NCBI GenBank assembly: GCA_015039465.1
Contig: MU129989.1
Coordinates: 131,424-195,423 of the forward strand
DNA length: 64,000 nucleotides
From: Phlegmacium glaucopus
Taxonomy: Eukaryota; Basidiomycota; Agaricomycetes; Agaricales; Cortinariaceae
Direction: 5' to 3'
Numbering within the stretch: the stretch's first letter is position 1; each line of letters opens with the position of its first letter. Shown here piece by piece: positions 45,469 to 57,039 of this stretch. The notes beneath the pieces are model-generated. The model did not search any database, was not told the origin of the DNA, and saw only the letters and a program-made list of their open reading frames with translations. The translations under genes were made by a program, and so were the position numbers.

Positions 45469-46634
45469 CTACCCTGCCGACAAATCGATCTCCCCTTTCA
45501 GATGTGTATTTGTGATCCGAACTTGTCGTTGACGAGGTGCACCACCACGTTTTCCCTTCTTCTTTGCTGCCGGTGCTTTCGGGATAACTACTTCAGCTGT
45601 TGTCGCCGCCAAACCATCTGCATTGTCATCTTGAGTATAATGCAAACAAGCTTCCACCTGAGAGGTTCTTTACCTGAAGAAAGAGCTTTCAATAGATCTA
45701 CGTCGTTTGGCACTGTTAGTGTATGCCAAAGATCATGAAACTCTGAAATCCAGGTGAGAAATCAAAGACGCTAATAATAGTGATATCAAACACACCTTTT
45801 TCTACAGACATTCCACCACTCTCTTCTGTCGGCTTAATCTCGTTCCAAAAAACCATTCTCGGCTGACCGTCCTTAGCCGTCCGAGTTACGAGCACTTCTC
45901 CTTCCTTCTCCAGCTCTTCGATGGCTTGTGGAGCTTCTTTCCATGATTCTTTTAGAGCACGTACAGAGATACCCCCTCCCTTGCGCGTTTGTCTTTGGAT
46001 TTCCGTCATCAAGGCTGCCTTATTCCGAAAGGAATATTCGTGCTTTTGTGTTACGATTAAATTTATAAGAAAAGAGAATAAATCACACAAGACATTCAGA
46101 AGCTCACTTTATAAGAGTAAAGATCTGTCTTTGGATCCCACTGGATTCGGTCATGAGCTTTGAATTTTTCTAGCAGGACAACGTCTGTGTCCAGCGGTGT
46201 ATTTGTTACAATGGCCAAGTCTTGAAGCCGCATTGGATTCGGCGTCGACTATATTCACAACTCGTCAGAAAAAAGTCTCGACAAAATGCACCCAACACTG
46301 AGTCACCTTGAGATGATTAACCGCATACACTAACTGTGTGTTGACATTGTTTCCAGTGCCTGTATCTGCAGGCTGCGAATACACGATATCTAAGAGAGAT
46401 TACCGCTAGCCCAGTTAAAAAGGCGAGAATGCAAAGCATACTCGTTTTCGGGCGTTTCCCCTTCTTATTTGATGAAGAGCTGGACGCATCTACTGCCACT
46501 GCTGGCCCTGCACCTGGTGATGATGTTGAACTGCTTTCTGCGTTCAATGGTTTAGGCTGAGAGTGCCATGAGGTGTAATCTTGCCGATGCAAAGTAGATT
46601 TGAAGGCAGCAGCGTCTTTTGCGAGCCCAGACAT
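45469..46634 (-). CDS. TFA2: Transcription initiation factor IIE, beta subunit
   Basis: TFIIE beta joins RNA polymerase II pre-initiation complexes and helps recruit and regulate TFIIH. From ATG 46634 the protein reads MSGLAKDAAAFKSTLHRQDY, a Ser-rich linker, and then the first winged helix: DIVYSQPADTGTGNNVNTQL, VYAVNHLKSTPNPMRLQDLA, HDRIQWDPKTDLYSYK. The second part has ALMTEIQRQTRKGGGISVRA, LKESWKEAPQAIEELEKEGE and TKDGQPRMVFWNE-type sequence (as TAKDGQPRMVFWNEIKP). After short introns comes DLWHTLTVPNDVDLLKALS. The C-terminal signature is KKKGKRGGAPRQRQVRITNT followed by HLKGEIDL, stop at 45469-45471. Introns interrupt at about 46440, 46300, 46110, 45790 and 45680. Length and domain order fit fungal Tfa2. 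Confidence 0.88.
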
Positions 46635-47819
46635 GGTGTGAAGTGAGTTATAGTGGATTGTGACTCCGTGGTGGCGGAACGGGAAAAACCGTCACGGACC
46701 CTTCTCCTTCCATATGTGGTAATCTTATGTCACGTCTTCTACATCGCTGATTCCATAGATACCAACATTAATTGATTATCAAAATTGAGCCCATGCATAG
46801 TAGTTTACAGGTCCATAAAACGTATTTGTGGCTAAACTACGCCTATTATACCCTAGTACAATTTTTTTTACTGCCTCCACCTTGTTAAGCTCACAGCACA
46901 CGAAAGCTATTGGCAATAGTATTGGTTGTGGTCTATCATATGAGGAATGATCGTAGATTAGAATAGACGACGATCAATGTGACAAGAGTGACGAGTTTCT
47001 TTCTCTCGCTAACTCTCACTCTTGATATTCCTCACTCGCTCTCTTCTTTATTTTGCATTTATAATCAAGTCGTTAAGTATCCTATAACCTAAATAACGAA
47101 GAGCTAAAATTTTCACAAGGAAACGCAATGGCAGATAGAATTGCGCAAAACCCTCACTTAGAAACCCTACCTAATCATTCCAGTCCTCATTATGATGCCC
47201 TCAGAGCACTTCCAATTACTACAGGAATCTCCGAAATTATTTTGCCCCACCCACCACTCCCTCATTCGCAAATATAGCATCTGACTCGAGGGGCAAAGGC
47301 ATAAGGCATTTGCGAGTTTCCCACCCGCCCCACGCAGTGTGTCTCGCACCGTCAATACCTTCAAATTTCTTGCTGCTTCTTGGGTCGGGAAGTACATTGT
47401 GCTTTCGCCCAACTCATAACAATTGCTTAAACATCTTATATACAAGTTGCTTATAAAATAAAACCTAAATTTTTATCTGTCACATGCTAGTAACTTGCAA
47501 AGATGGCTGTATGACACACATTCTTTGGGCTATTAGCAAGAGGCAAAACGGGCGCTTGTGTGTTTTCGTTTAGCTGACCATTCTAGGCTTGTGTTCAGGA
47601 ACAAAGGATATGGGAGGGAGTGCTGAGGATGAAGCACAGATGCATTACAGTGTCCACGCCAATATATTGACACAACGGTTGCCTTTTGCATCGCATGGAG
47701 GATTTGTGGTTACATATTTTACAAAAATCCACTATATAACAATGGTCCCCAACTCCATAGCGATGGAATATTCACAATTAAATTTATATTTTGCAAAAAA
47801 AAATTGGTCATAAACAGAA
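46635..47819. other. Intergenic, no supported gene
   Basis: AT-rich. A minus-strand frame at 47167-47445 (TQEAARNLKVLTVRDTLRGA) starts with a non-ATG codon and has no recognised family. Confidence 0.4.
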
Positions 47820-49759
47820 TCATGGAGGCTGCTCCCAGTCCGATATTGTATCCTGTTCCAAATCAGGGGAACGCGATGGTGTATCCAGAGTTAACCCTGG
47901 CGGTAGGAAGGATTCACTCATCGCTGTGTGGTAGGATGTTGCACGACTCCCACTCGTCGCACTTGAGTAGGACTCAATACTAAGTGCATGATCCACGTAG
48001 CTGGTAGGAGTCGATGAACGTCGTGCCAAAGGGGAAGTTCTCCCTAGTAATTCTCCGTGTTCTGAGGTTGTACTGGCGATACTTGATAGCCCTGCGAGGA
48101 GCTCCGCACGGGCTGAGAGACTATTGGTCCTACTCGGCGATTCGCTGCTAGCGTCGTGATCTGTACTGTTCCACGATAGTCGGGTGTTCCGGGTAGGAGG
48201 TCGACTGGAGGTACAATTACTCTCTCCAGCATGATTACTGGAGGCGCACGCACTGCTTCCTACTTCACCAGATCCCATGGACTCGATGGTGGGCATCCGT
48301 CTGATATATCCATTAAGCACGCGAACATTTTGGTCAGGAGGATATGGAAGTCCGAACTCGTCGTAGCCAAGGGTAGGACGAATGGGAGGAAGATTGAATA
48401 CATTATTGGCATTACTATGAGAAAGGCCAACATGAGTATCGTTGAACCCGTCCGGGTCTTCTTGATATGATGGAGGAAGATCTCGAATGGGCATGTCGCT
48501 GATGCTTTCTGGGGAAGGGGAACGAACGGAACGAGCCAGGTCTAGGGCTTCATCTGTCTCTTGAGCAATCTGAGAAACCATAAGCTGGAAATGGTCTACA
48601 AATCCATCATTTTCTGATTCAGTTATTGTCGAACGACCAAGAGTGACCGGTTCAGTGGGGGAAACACGCCGCGAGAGGTTGGAAGAGTTTGAACGCGCGA
48701 GACGTATCTGATTTTGAGGCGATGGTTCGCCCCTCACGGTTCCACATAGCGTGGAATCTGACAACTGATGTACCATACCCAACTCCTGATGAGGTAGGAG
48801 GTTGAGAGACGAAGGAACAGGTGTTTCATGAGTAGGGGGTTCAGATGCTCGGGCACGAAAGCCTCGAATGGCCCGTCGCCGACGCGATCCATGGTATAGT
48901 GATGATGTAATGTGGTATCCAATCTTTGTAGGAGCAGTATTAGCCATAACCATGAATTTAATGAACGAAATCGGACGCACGATAATAATGAGCGTCAAAG
49001 CAAGGCGGAAAGTAGACAGAATAAGCCAGATGGCCCAAGGAGGAGATTCATTGCTACATAGAGTGTTCGACACGGACCAAACGACATCAATGTCAAGGTG
49101 GCACCGATTATCCAAATTGAAATGAGGGTCAATCGGGTCCTTCCAGATAAATATTAATGCAAAATTGACGACTGCAGGACCTAAAAGCAAAAATGAGGAG
49201 AGAGAGTCCAATATTAATCGGACGTATGATAGATAGCTATGGGTGACCCCCTGTACAATCCCATTATTATCGCGGATGGCAAGGAAGGAGATGCAAGCCA
49301 GTAAGAAGGAAGCGCCTGTACTCGTTCCGAGCGCAAGACAGAAACTCTGGTTCGTAGAGTCACTGAAAACCGTGAAAGCCATAATATATCGGACTGTATT
49401 GTAGATGGCCCATACAGCTATAAAATCAACAAGTGAGCAAACTTGGTTGATGATCCGCACAAAAGCAGCAAAGGCAATTAGGCAATTACGATCGACAAGG
49501 ATCGACAATGCCAGAAGCCTGAAGATAGGCTAAATTTAGAGAACTCACCTAAAGAAGTTTGCAAGCCCAGCTTGATCCATTTCCAGCGTTTTAAAGGTTT
49601 TCTAAAATTCCTTGCCCAATAACCCTTTTGCTCTGCTTCACTCACGGGGTTGTCATCAATCATGAGTGGATCCTCGTATGGGAGGCGTCCTATAGTTTCA
49701 GCTCTGTTTCTTGGAATGTGATCGAGTTGATCTTCATAATTGGGTGTTCGAGGTGACAT
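47820..49759 (-). CDS. Multi-pass membrane protein with Ser-rich cytosolic tail and PY motif
   Basis: A first exon from ATG 49757-49759 gives MSPRTPNYEDQLDHIPRNRA, EDPLMIDDNPVSEAEQKGYW and KRWKWIKLGLQ. A GTGAGT donor at about 49551 is followed by a long exon to the stop at 47820-47822. The long exon has about five hydrophobic segments: CLIAFAAFVRIINQV, FIAVWAIYNTVRYIMAF, GASFLLACISFLAI, LLLGPAVVNFALIFIW and PPWAIWLILSTFRLALTLII. A tail of about 330 residues is rich in Ser and Thr and contains DLPPSYQEDPDGF, a PPxY motif of the kind bound by Rsp5/Nedd4 WW domains. The visible acceptor (TTCAG, about 49530) leaves the second exon one base out of frame, so either the splice is different or there is an indel. 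No family name is known to me. Confidence 0.65.
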
Positions 49760-50269
49760 CGTGTGTAGAAGGGGTTCGGTTGGTTGGGAATGTATCGTTG
49801 TACTTGTTAAGAATGTGGCATTGGAGAATGTGGATAGATTTCTAGAGTGTACGAACGAAATTTCAGCTTCTTGAGGGTCCGGTGCATAAAGTGCGTTGTG
49901 GAGATAGACAGCAGCCATCAAATAAGTATAGCCTTTGGGTACCAGGCCACATCCAGCTGAAATAAGAGAGTAAAATCAGAGGCGGTGGCAAGCCATCAAA
50001 CCTTCTTCTCCAGATAAGACACAGAACGTGAAGGCAAAAGCGATGACCTACCTCGATATAACAGCCCAAGCACAGTTCAACGACCTTGGAAACGCTGTGG
50101 GACGGTGTCAAGAAAGAAGTCAACGCTGACAGTTTCGGCGCTGCCATACAATATTTGGCAACATAATCAGAACCAAATAGCGAATTCCAGATATAGTAAT
50201 CCGGTCTTGACTTGAATCCGAAAGCAAAAAAAGAACCCTCCTCTATGAGCGCTTGTCCTTCAGTTGCAG

Positions 50270-51358
50270 GGCCCAGGAGATTGCTAATTGATTGAAGCAG
50301 GCCACCAAGCAGGCAGCCGGTCACACCACACGGGATGACGACCCGACTCATGCCCAACAGGCTGAATGGATGGCAGGCACTCCTTGGAGGAAGATATTCC
50401 TGCCAACCTTCACCCATGCCCTCTATATTTCGGAGAAGCCTTTCTGCCATTTCAAACAGGACTCTCCGGAAATTTTAAAGGTTGCTCAGAACGTCTTCAA
50501 CATCACTTACCCAAATGTTCAGTTTAAACTGAGACTCAGGAAGATCCTATGGTTAAGATGGTGCATCTAAACTTGTCACAACTTGAACCACATCATCAGC
50601 AATTCAGTTGACTCTGTGTATACCGGCAGGCATGCAAAAGAATGAATACTCGTAAATCCTTAATCGCAAGTACTGTTATTGACGCCATTAAGAAGCTGTT
50701 TACTACCTCAGAGTACGAAGGTCAGCCCGCAAAAATCAAGGGATATGCCCAGCGTGCCTTGCGGCCAGACGGAGCAGCTTATTACACTGAACCAACCCCA
50801 AATGAGTGCAAGGCTACTCCAGGTGAACCGGGATACACCGTGCGTGATTTTGGTGTCCTCAGTATGAACATGACAGTGAACATGCTGTCGCTGACGTGAA
50901 CGCTGCCATAGAAACCCAAAGGGCTTTTTCAGTTCGAAGTAATAATCGCTGCCGTTGTTGAGTTTCCTCACCACGCAGACAAATCAAAAGTCAAACCGAA
51001 CATCAACCCCAAGAATCCACCAAAAGGGTTCCTTGGCCTTGTCCTCACCACGGTGTGTTAGATAAGATTCTCTATTCTGCATGGACTGATTCGGGGTGAA
51101 GGTTGAGCGAGGCTTCAAAGCATTTGCCTCCGATGGAAATTTTTTGAAACCGAAGAAGTTCTCGCATGACAATTACTGGCGCCAACTTGACGACTTCATG
51201 GGGAAAGTGAATGAACTTAGCGAAGGGCGTAGGAAGGCGATTCTGGACAAGGTTTCTGTCACTCAAAATCGTCACGACAGCAAGTATGACAGCGAGGACA
51301 TCCACGGAGACATGTCCATCATGTCTGACTACCGTGGCCAGATCTTTATAGAGAGGTA
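50270..51358 (+). CDS. Agaricomycete-type hypothetical protein, 5' end missing
   Basis: The + strand reads DDDPTHAQQAEWMAGTPWRK, IFLPTFTHALYISEKPFCHF and DSPEILKVAQNVFNITYPN (50325-50520). After a gap come RKSLIASTVIDAIKKLF, EGQPAKIKGYAQRALRPDGA and YYTEPTPNECKATPGEPGY (50650-50845). Later pieces are NPKNPPKGFLGLVLTTV (about 51010-51055) and, after a GTGTGT intron, VERGFKAFASDGNFLKPKKF, SHDNYWRQLDDFMGKV and SKYDSEDIHGDMSIMSDYRG to TAG 51358. I recall this W-x-x-x-F-x-P-T ... VERAF ... NY layout from unnamed mushroom proteins, some linked to repeats. No ATG opens the first exon and the coding start is not found, so it may be a truncated copy. Confidence 0.5.
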
Positions 51359-52247
51359 GCCTTTGAAAGCATAGATCCTATGTGGTGTCACATCCAATCA
51401 TTTTACCGATCCCAGCTCTGCTTGCATTCTCCACTAGCTTAGTTTCACGAGTTTTTTCAGTTTTTCCAGTTTCCTGTAGTTTCGAGAGTTTCAGCTCTGA
51501 GCCACATAGCCAGGTTTCGAGAAAAAAACGACATAAGTTTCGAAGTTTCCAGTTTTTTAATGTTTCTAGCAGTTTCCTAGGTTTATAAACTCCCGGAATC
51601 CAAATTTACCGTTTACTGAGGTGTTTGGAGCCATGTACTAAACGAGGAGTAATTAATAACGACGGTGGCGAGCGCAACACGGGCACTCACCGTGAATGGA
51701 GTTTCTAGTCTTGGGCTACTAGCCAAACCAAGTTGCCTGGGTATACTAGCTATCGATGCTGAAACTGGTACACGTATTGTGTCTGCTTCAGCGGTCACAA
51801 CTGCTGGGGCAGTGATCGACGCTGACTACAGGGACCGTTTTTGGCGGGAAATTGCTTGAAAGGATGAGGAGATCATGTAAGTAACCAAGGAAATGTTGGA
51901 TAACAGCGAATTCAGCTGCTCACTTTGTTCCGGCGTTTATCGTCACATTACGGTTATCAGGGCTTGGATCCATGCCGACCGACAATGATGTGGGAGGGTG
52001 TGACGAAGGAAGACGAGAAGAGAACTTTCCTTTGATATATCGAAAGATTGGCAATAAGATCACAATGGGATTTGATGAAGGTATTTATTTTTTTCAAACA
52101 TTCGTAATATAGAGTGAGGCTTGAACTGGACTTAAGGTGCAACCATCTGTGCCTCTCTTTTAAAAAAACCTTTCCACGACTCGTCATCGAAACAAGCCTC
52201 TAAATATCTGAATATAAAAACGTACACGGGAGAGAAGACGCGTCCCA
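51359..52247. other. Intergenic with GTTTCC-rich tract
   Basis: From 51440 to 51600 the + strand is rich in AGTTTCC / CAGTTT repeats, similar in composition to the arms of the MITE at 1199-1794. Overlapping open frames on both strands at 51613-51859 give no clear product. Confidence 0.4.
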
Positions 52248-53490
52248 TCATGAAAAGAACCCCTGTTCAATCAAATGTTGTCGGTGCTCTTCCCTGTGAG
52301 CAACCACCTGCTTATCTACGGATGCTCGCCAAATGGGTGTCGCAATCTATGTATAGGGTCAATAGGCAGCTGAGAGGGCAGCTGATATATAAAAACGCAC
52401 AAACGCAATCAAATCAAATAACGCGTCCAAAAGCCAGTTACACTTATAGGCTGCTCCACGAGTCGATGCCCGGAACAAACTAGTAATCAGGTCCGCCGTT
52501 ATATGGGCATGACCACTTTGAACACCTATATGTAGTAAGCAACCGCCACCCAAAATCTAATCCAACCTCTCACCTTTGAAAAGAGCTAATGCAGCTTGCT
52601 CAGCCTTTAGCCCATCATCTGTGCTTTCGATTTTCTTTACAATCGAAGGCTTTGTTTTATTCTCCTCCTCATAGCCAGGTGTGAACATAGTGGGTGGGAA
52701 GAATATATGAACGTCAACACCATACAACATCATCTCCGACTGAAGTGTGTCCGCAAGTCCTATATTGCATGTCAATGTAAGCATTCAAAAAAACATAGTA
52801 ATTGACATACCCCGCAAGGCGTGTTTCGCTGGCGAATATGAAGCCCAACCAAGAAAAGACATGTACCCCAATGTCGACGATACCAACACAATCTTTCCGC
52901 CTTGTTTATTTTCTCGAGCCATCCGTTTAGCGGCAGCCTACTCACGAATCAGAATAAGGTCCAAGCCAGAGGTCAAAGTACTTACCCATGCTGTCCATGC
53001 CTGGACCCAATATCCATTTGTCATCCCATTCGCCAGGTCCTGTTCATCCATCTCGACAAAAAACATTGGCTTCGAGCTTCCAGCACAAGCAAAAACAGCA
53101 TCTGGGCACTGTCCACCAAACGGTCCGCATACGTCTTCTAGAGCTAGGGTAGAAGCCAAGGCAGTATCCAAAGAATGCGAGTAGGCCATTAGTATTTGAG
53201 ATTGGGAGACCCGTAGTTGCTGTAAACCATTTAGCTGAGGCCATGACTGCTAAGCTCCATGTTATTATTACCTCAAGTTGGGCGAGTGCCTTGTCAAGCT
53301 TATCTTGGGTTCTTGCCACGATCGAGACGTGAGCACCATGTTGGGTGAGTATCTGGGCAAGCGATAGTCCCAAACCTGTGCTACCACCTGTAATATAAAC
53401 ATGCTAAGGCGCGATTTGTTAGTTGTCTATATAGCAACACAGATTACACACCTTCCCATCTGGATTCCATTTAGATGACAGCCCGAACAT
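52248..53490 (-). CDS. TSC10: 3-ketodihydrosphingosine reductase (TSC10/KDSR)
   Basis: This short-chain dehydrogenase reduces 3-ketosphinganine to dihydrosphingosine with NADPH, the second step of sphingolipid synthesis, at the ER membrane. From ATG 53488-53490 it reads MFGLSSKWNPDGK, then after an intron HVYITGGSTGLGLSLAQ (the TGxxxGxG cofactor loop). Next are HGAHVSIVARTQDKLDKALA, CPDAVFACAGSSKP and ANGMTNGYWVQAWTAW. KIVLVSSTLG (catalytic Ser region) and ASYSPAKHALRGLADTLQSE (YxxxK) follow. The family-specific VDVHIFFPPTMFTPGYEEEN, HITADLITSLFRASTRGA, NWLLDALFDLIAF and ATPIWRASVDKQVVAHREEH come next, and it ends QGFFS, stop 52248-52250. At least six introns; the last (GTGCGT...ATAG) is only seen by restoring the C-terminus. 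The frame is open upstream of the ATG (LGTLHPWLIRLPP), so a 5' exon is possible. Confidence 0.88.
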
Positions 53491-53634
53491 TATTGGAGGT
53501 AGACGAATGAGCCACGGGTGTAGTGTACCGAGGTTTTGCACAATAGAATTACGCGATGCGTAGAGATCAGGTGACACCTGTCACACTCTGAGTGATCCTT
53601 TCCTCCCTCATCAGGGCTGCACGAAGGTTCGCTT

Positions 53635-53990
53635 AGTTCAAAATCAAGACGCGGTGGATTGCACTTCCTGTATCGCATTATTGAATGTGCCCAAGGGAGT
53701 TGCGGAAATTGGCGATTCTAGATTCTCAGATGCTTTCGTTACGATTTGCCAGGCTACTCATCTCGCAAGCCCCTTCATACGACAAGGTCCCATCATGGCT
53801 CATGATTTGTGCTCGATCGCCCCCTTCAATCAGACCGCTGCAAATTTCGGCATTGCGTTCATCGGATTATGCCAACCCCCTCCTGTGAACAATTTCACTG
53901 TTTCTTTTCAAAAACCAGCCCCGTCAACGCCAAACGACCCCATTTCGAAAGGAAGGCTACCACTCCAAGTCGGTGACCTTTGTATACCGA
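53635..53990 (+). pseudogene. Acid sphingomyelinase, N-terminal fragment (saposin-B domain)
   Basis: The translation AVDCTSCIALLNVPKGVAEI, SDAFVTICQATHLA, RQGPIMAHDLCSIAPFNQTA and FGIAFIGLCQPPPVNNFTVS corresponds to the saposin-B domain and linker at the N-terminus of fungal acid sphingomyelinase-type phosphodiesterases. The Cys pattern (CxxC...C...C...C) and the PIMAHDL block support this. It ends FQKPAPSTPNDPISKGRLPL. The metallophosphatase domain that should follow (with its DxH motif) is not found in the next kilobase on either strand. No start ATG is seen. I take it as a truncated gene, though distant exons cannot be excluded. Confidence 0.65.
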
Positions 53991-54022
53991 CTGCACGAAT
54001 ACTTTGTTCAGTTAATTCATAA

Positions 54023-54629
54023 ATTTTCGTATACTCATGGCGGATAACACAGAAGAACAGAGAGCGGGGAGGGTCGTCTATTCCATTTCCTCACTCATTC
54101 CGGATTCAACTGAGGATACCGTCCATGCAGCGGATGGGTATACTAAACGCAACCATTATCCAATCTCTAGTCGACAAACAAAGCACTCTCAACGCCAGAA
54201 GCCCCCCTTCCAACTTCAGGCTATTTTTATGCTTCTTTTCAGTTCGATCATTGGTTCCATTACGCTCGCCAAACGCTGCAGAGAACCTGGCATCTTCCGT
54301 TCTTCTCCATGTCCCAATTTTCACTATTTCTCGTACGTCCTGGAGGCCTCACGAGCTCGCCATCAGTCCTTTCAGGCCGACGGATCCATCCGGGAACGCT
54401 GATGGCTTTTGGGACATCGCTACACCGCGGGTGATTCTTGAGGTTTGCATAGAGATATTGGCAGGGCATGGCGTTCAACGACGAGCATTACCCCATTATT
54501 TCCCTCTCTGTGGATACAGTCTCAACGAGCCCCTCAGCAAGGGTTTTCATCCCACCTGCTACCATAACCCATGTTTCATGCCATCAGCACACTCTCATTA
54601 GCGACACCACATGAACAACCGAGGCCGAT
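54023..54629. other. Open frames without recognised product
   Basis: Two overlapping + frames (54037-54402 from ATG MADNTEEQRAGRVVYSIS, and 54125-54601) stay open. The composition is not distinctive and no domain is visible. Confidence 0.3.
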
Positions 54630-54754
54630 CCGCGAGCTCACATGCACGGACTCAATTCTCCATGTACGTATGCTTCGACTCCATTCAGAGTCGATCCCAG
54701 AGGTCACCCGTGAACGCATTTAGTGGGCATAGACTCTCTTGAAATGGGCCCACG

Positions 54755-54985
54755 GTTTGCCCCACAAACGCTTGCATAGGCTCAGTTCAGAGTCAAGCCC
54801 GCAGATTGCCCCGCGAACGCATTTAGTGTGCATAGAGTCACTTGAATTGGGCCTGCAGATTGCCCCACGCACGCATACATATACTCAATTCAGAGTTGGG
54901 CCCGCAGATTGCCCGCGAACGCATGCATAGACTCAATTAAGCATTGGGCCCGCAGATTGCCCCACGAACACATTTAGTAGGCATA
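54755..54985 (+). repeat. 55-60-bp minisatellite, four to five units
   Basis: The block GGGCC(C/T)GCAGATTGCCCC(A/G)CG followed by AACGCAT...ATAGACTCA...TTG recurs at about 54807, 54857, 54900 and 54946, with a diverged first unit near 54763. Spacing varies with small indels. It lies between the sphingomyelinase fragment and YAE1. Confidence 0.8.
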
Positions 54986-56315
54986 GACTCACTTGTGCAG
55001 ATTTAATTTTTAAAAAAAGGTAAGTGCTATCAGAGTACCGATGCATCGGGAAAGCAACCAGGTACCTTTGCACGTCTTCGAAAAGACTACATTGCCAGGC
55101 ACAGATCAACGCAGAAAATTTGCTAATTTCAGGTGAGTGAACACTGAACCAACGCTGAACAGCAAAGTATCTTGGATGTATTTCCATTGACACTCCTTTC
55201 CATGCCATCAAAGGTTCTTGATTAACTTGACGGAGTTATCAATAGGAGTATCTATTTCTAACTCATTATATAAGCTTTAGAAACATGATGTCATCTATTC
55301 TGAGTGCCACACTTGTCTCCCCTGGCCCCAACCGTATACTAACTTGAACTGAGCTCGAGGGGGGTTTAATAGTAAAGAGAGCACAAATAAGAATCATCCA
55401 GTGCATCAGTATTAAAGAAAAATAGTTTCCACGGGTTTCTCAACGCGAGCAACCAAGGAAACTGAGCAAAAACTAGTTGAAACCTGGATCATCCGGATGG
55501 AAACTAGGATTCTCCCTGTGCCCAATTTTCTGGAAACCTGCTCGGGGTCTAAAGAAATCTCATATCGTGTAATAGTTACTATTGTAGTGTCTAGCATTAG
55601 TGTTTCTGGGTTTCTGGGTTTCCAGCTTTCCAGAAACCCGGAATCCAATGAAAACCCGGAATCTAAAATGCTGATGGCAGCGAAATGCATACAGGTCAAT
55701 GAATAACGTATACTGTTTGTTCAGACCCGGTGGGGCGATTATCTGATTTGGGTTCAATGCTGTTATCGACGACATAATCATTGCAACACTCTACCACAGT
55801 GCACTGACCCTGGTGGAGCGACATCGACAGCCACGGTGGAGATAGGGAAGGCGAAGAGACATCAAAAGGAAAGATTATCCTGAATAAACACCTGTTCGTC
55901 GTGTGTGCCTTGTAAATATCGTGTACCGCGCAAAATGTTCGTGTATCTCAATAGTCCACATTATCATAGGCATAGCACGAACGATGAACTCGATTTTCCA
56001 TACAGGACATCGCGCAAGGCGAAAGTTCGGTAATAGAAGCATGGCTCGCGCCACGGTTTAACCGAGTGACAAGGCATTATGCTAGCGTTCAGCTAAAAAC
56101 TTCCTAATTTCTGCTTGAATAAATGCATCATCATATGGATTCGATCCGCCAGCTGATAGACATTGTTTAATCAATAAGTGACAAAAAAACTGCAAATCGC
56201 AAGATAAACCCCACCTATATGTCTCCCCAAACTGTATCTATGGCCACAAGGCGCGCAGAATTTACCATATGCAGCCCTATGTGATAATCAGTCTTCTGGA
56301 TCCGCCCTATTAACT
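54986..56315. other. Intergenic; GGTTTC-rich inverted tract at 55.42-55.68 kb
   Basis: 55423-55680 contains many GGTTTC / GAAACC words (GTTTCTGGGTTTCTGGGTTT near 55602, then CCAGAAACCCGGAATC near 55631), resembling the MITE at 1199-1794, but clean terminal repeats were not found. No gene is recognised. Confidence 0.4.
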
Positions 56316-56944
56316 CTAGTCGATCTGAAGGTTCAAAAAATCACTCAAAACCTTCAGGCGATCCTTCAAGATGCGAACATCGTCGACCGACGGTCGAGCA
56401 GTGCCAGTGGGGTTCGTTCCGGCGGCAAGGTTAGTAAGCATGTCCTCGATAGCTTCGATATCTCGTTTTGCAGCGATCTTCTCGTGGACATCGACCTCAA
56501 TACCTTCCTCGAGATGCTGACGTGCATGTTCTTCGGCTTCGAGGTCACGGGGCATGATGTCCGAGAAACGGATTTTTGAGAGTTGTGAGGAGATCTCCTG
56601 AGCTTCGGTCTGTATCGATTCCTGATCTTGAACACCGGTTGATCGTAGCAGAACAAGGATCGCAGACGATATTCCACGGAGTATGCCTAATTCTCGACCG
56701 ATGGGTGCTCCGATATCAGCAAACCCAGCGTCAAATCCCTCTTGTAAGGCTGATTCCTTTCCTGCCGTGATTCCTTCACGATAACCGACCTTTCAAAGAA
56801 AAAAACTGGAATCGTCATACAATTTCATAGAATTTCTTTTCAGATAAAACTAAAAGCCCTTACGTTGGTAAATTCAGATGATATTCTTGACCACTCGACG
56901 TCTTGAAAGGTGTTATCACCACTTTCATCCCACGGAGAATCCAT
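56316..56944 (-). CDS. YAE1: YAE1 (adaptor for Fe-S loading of ABCE1/Rli1)
   Basis: Yae1 works with Lto1 to bring the cytosolic iron-sulfur assembly machinery to the ribosome-recycling ATPase Rli1. Exon 1 (56864-56944) encodes MDSPWDESGDNTFQDVEWSR and ISSEFTN. After a 74-nt intron (56790-56863), exon 2 begins VGYREGITAGKESALQEGFD and AGFADIGAPIGRELGILRG, the deca-GX3 motif that defines the Yae1 N-terminal domain. The C-terminal part is mostly charged helices (RDLEAEEHARQHLEEGIEVD, RILKDRLKVLSDFLNLQID). The stop is at 56316-56318. Length (about 184 residues) fits the family. Start and intron are both in phase. Confidence 0.87.
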
Positions 56945-57039
56945 GAGGGCAACAGTTGTGTGGTTGAAGTTACTGACCTGTGACTGTCACCAACTGTAAC
57001 AAATGTCTGTCTCCGACAGGGGTTATACTATTCTCTAAT

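Noticed and set aside
49863..50450. 195-codon minus-strand open frame, at first taken as the upstream exon of the membrane protein
   Set aside because: The + strand over 50325-50450 has the better-supported exon (WMAGTPWRKIFLPTF), and the membrane protein has its own ATG at 49759.
54037..54601. Metallophosphatase part of the acid sphingomyelinase
   Set aside because: No DxH, GDxHD or GNHD/E-type motif is present in any frame of this stretch.
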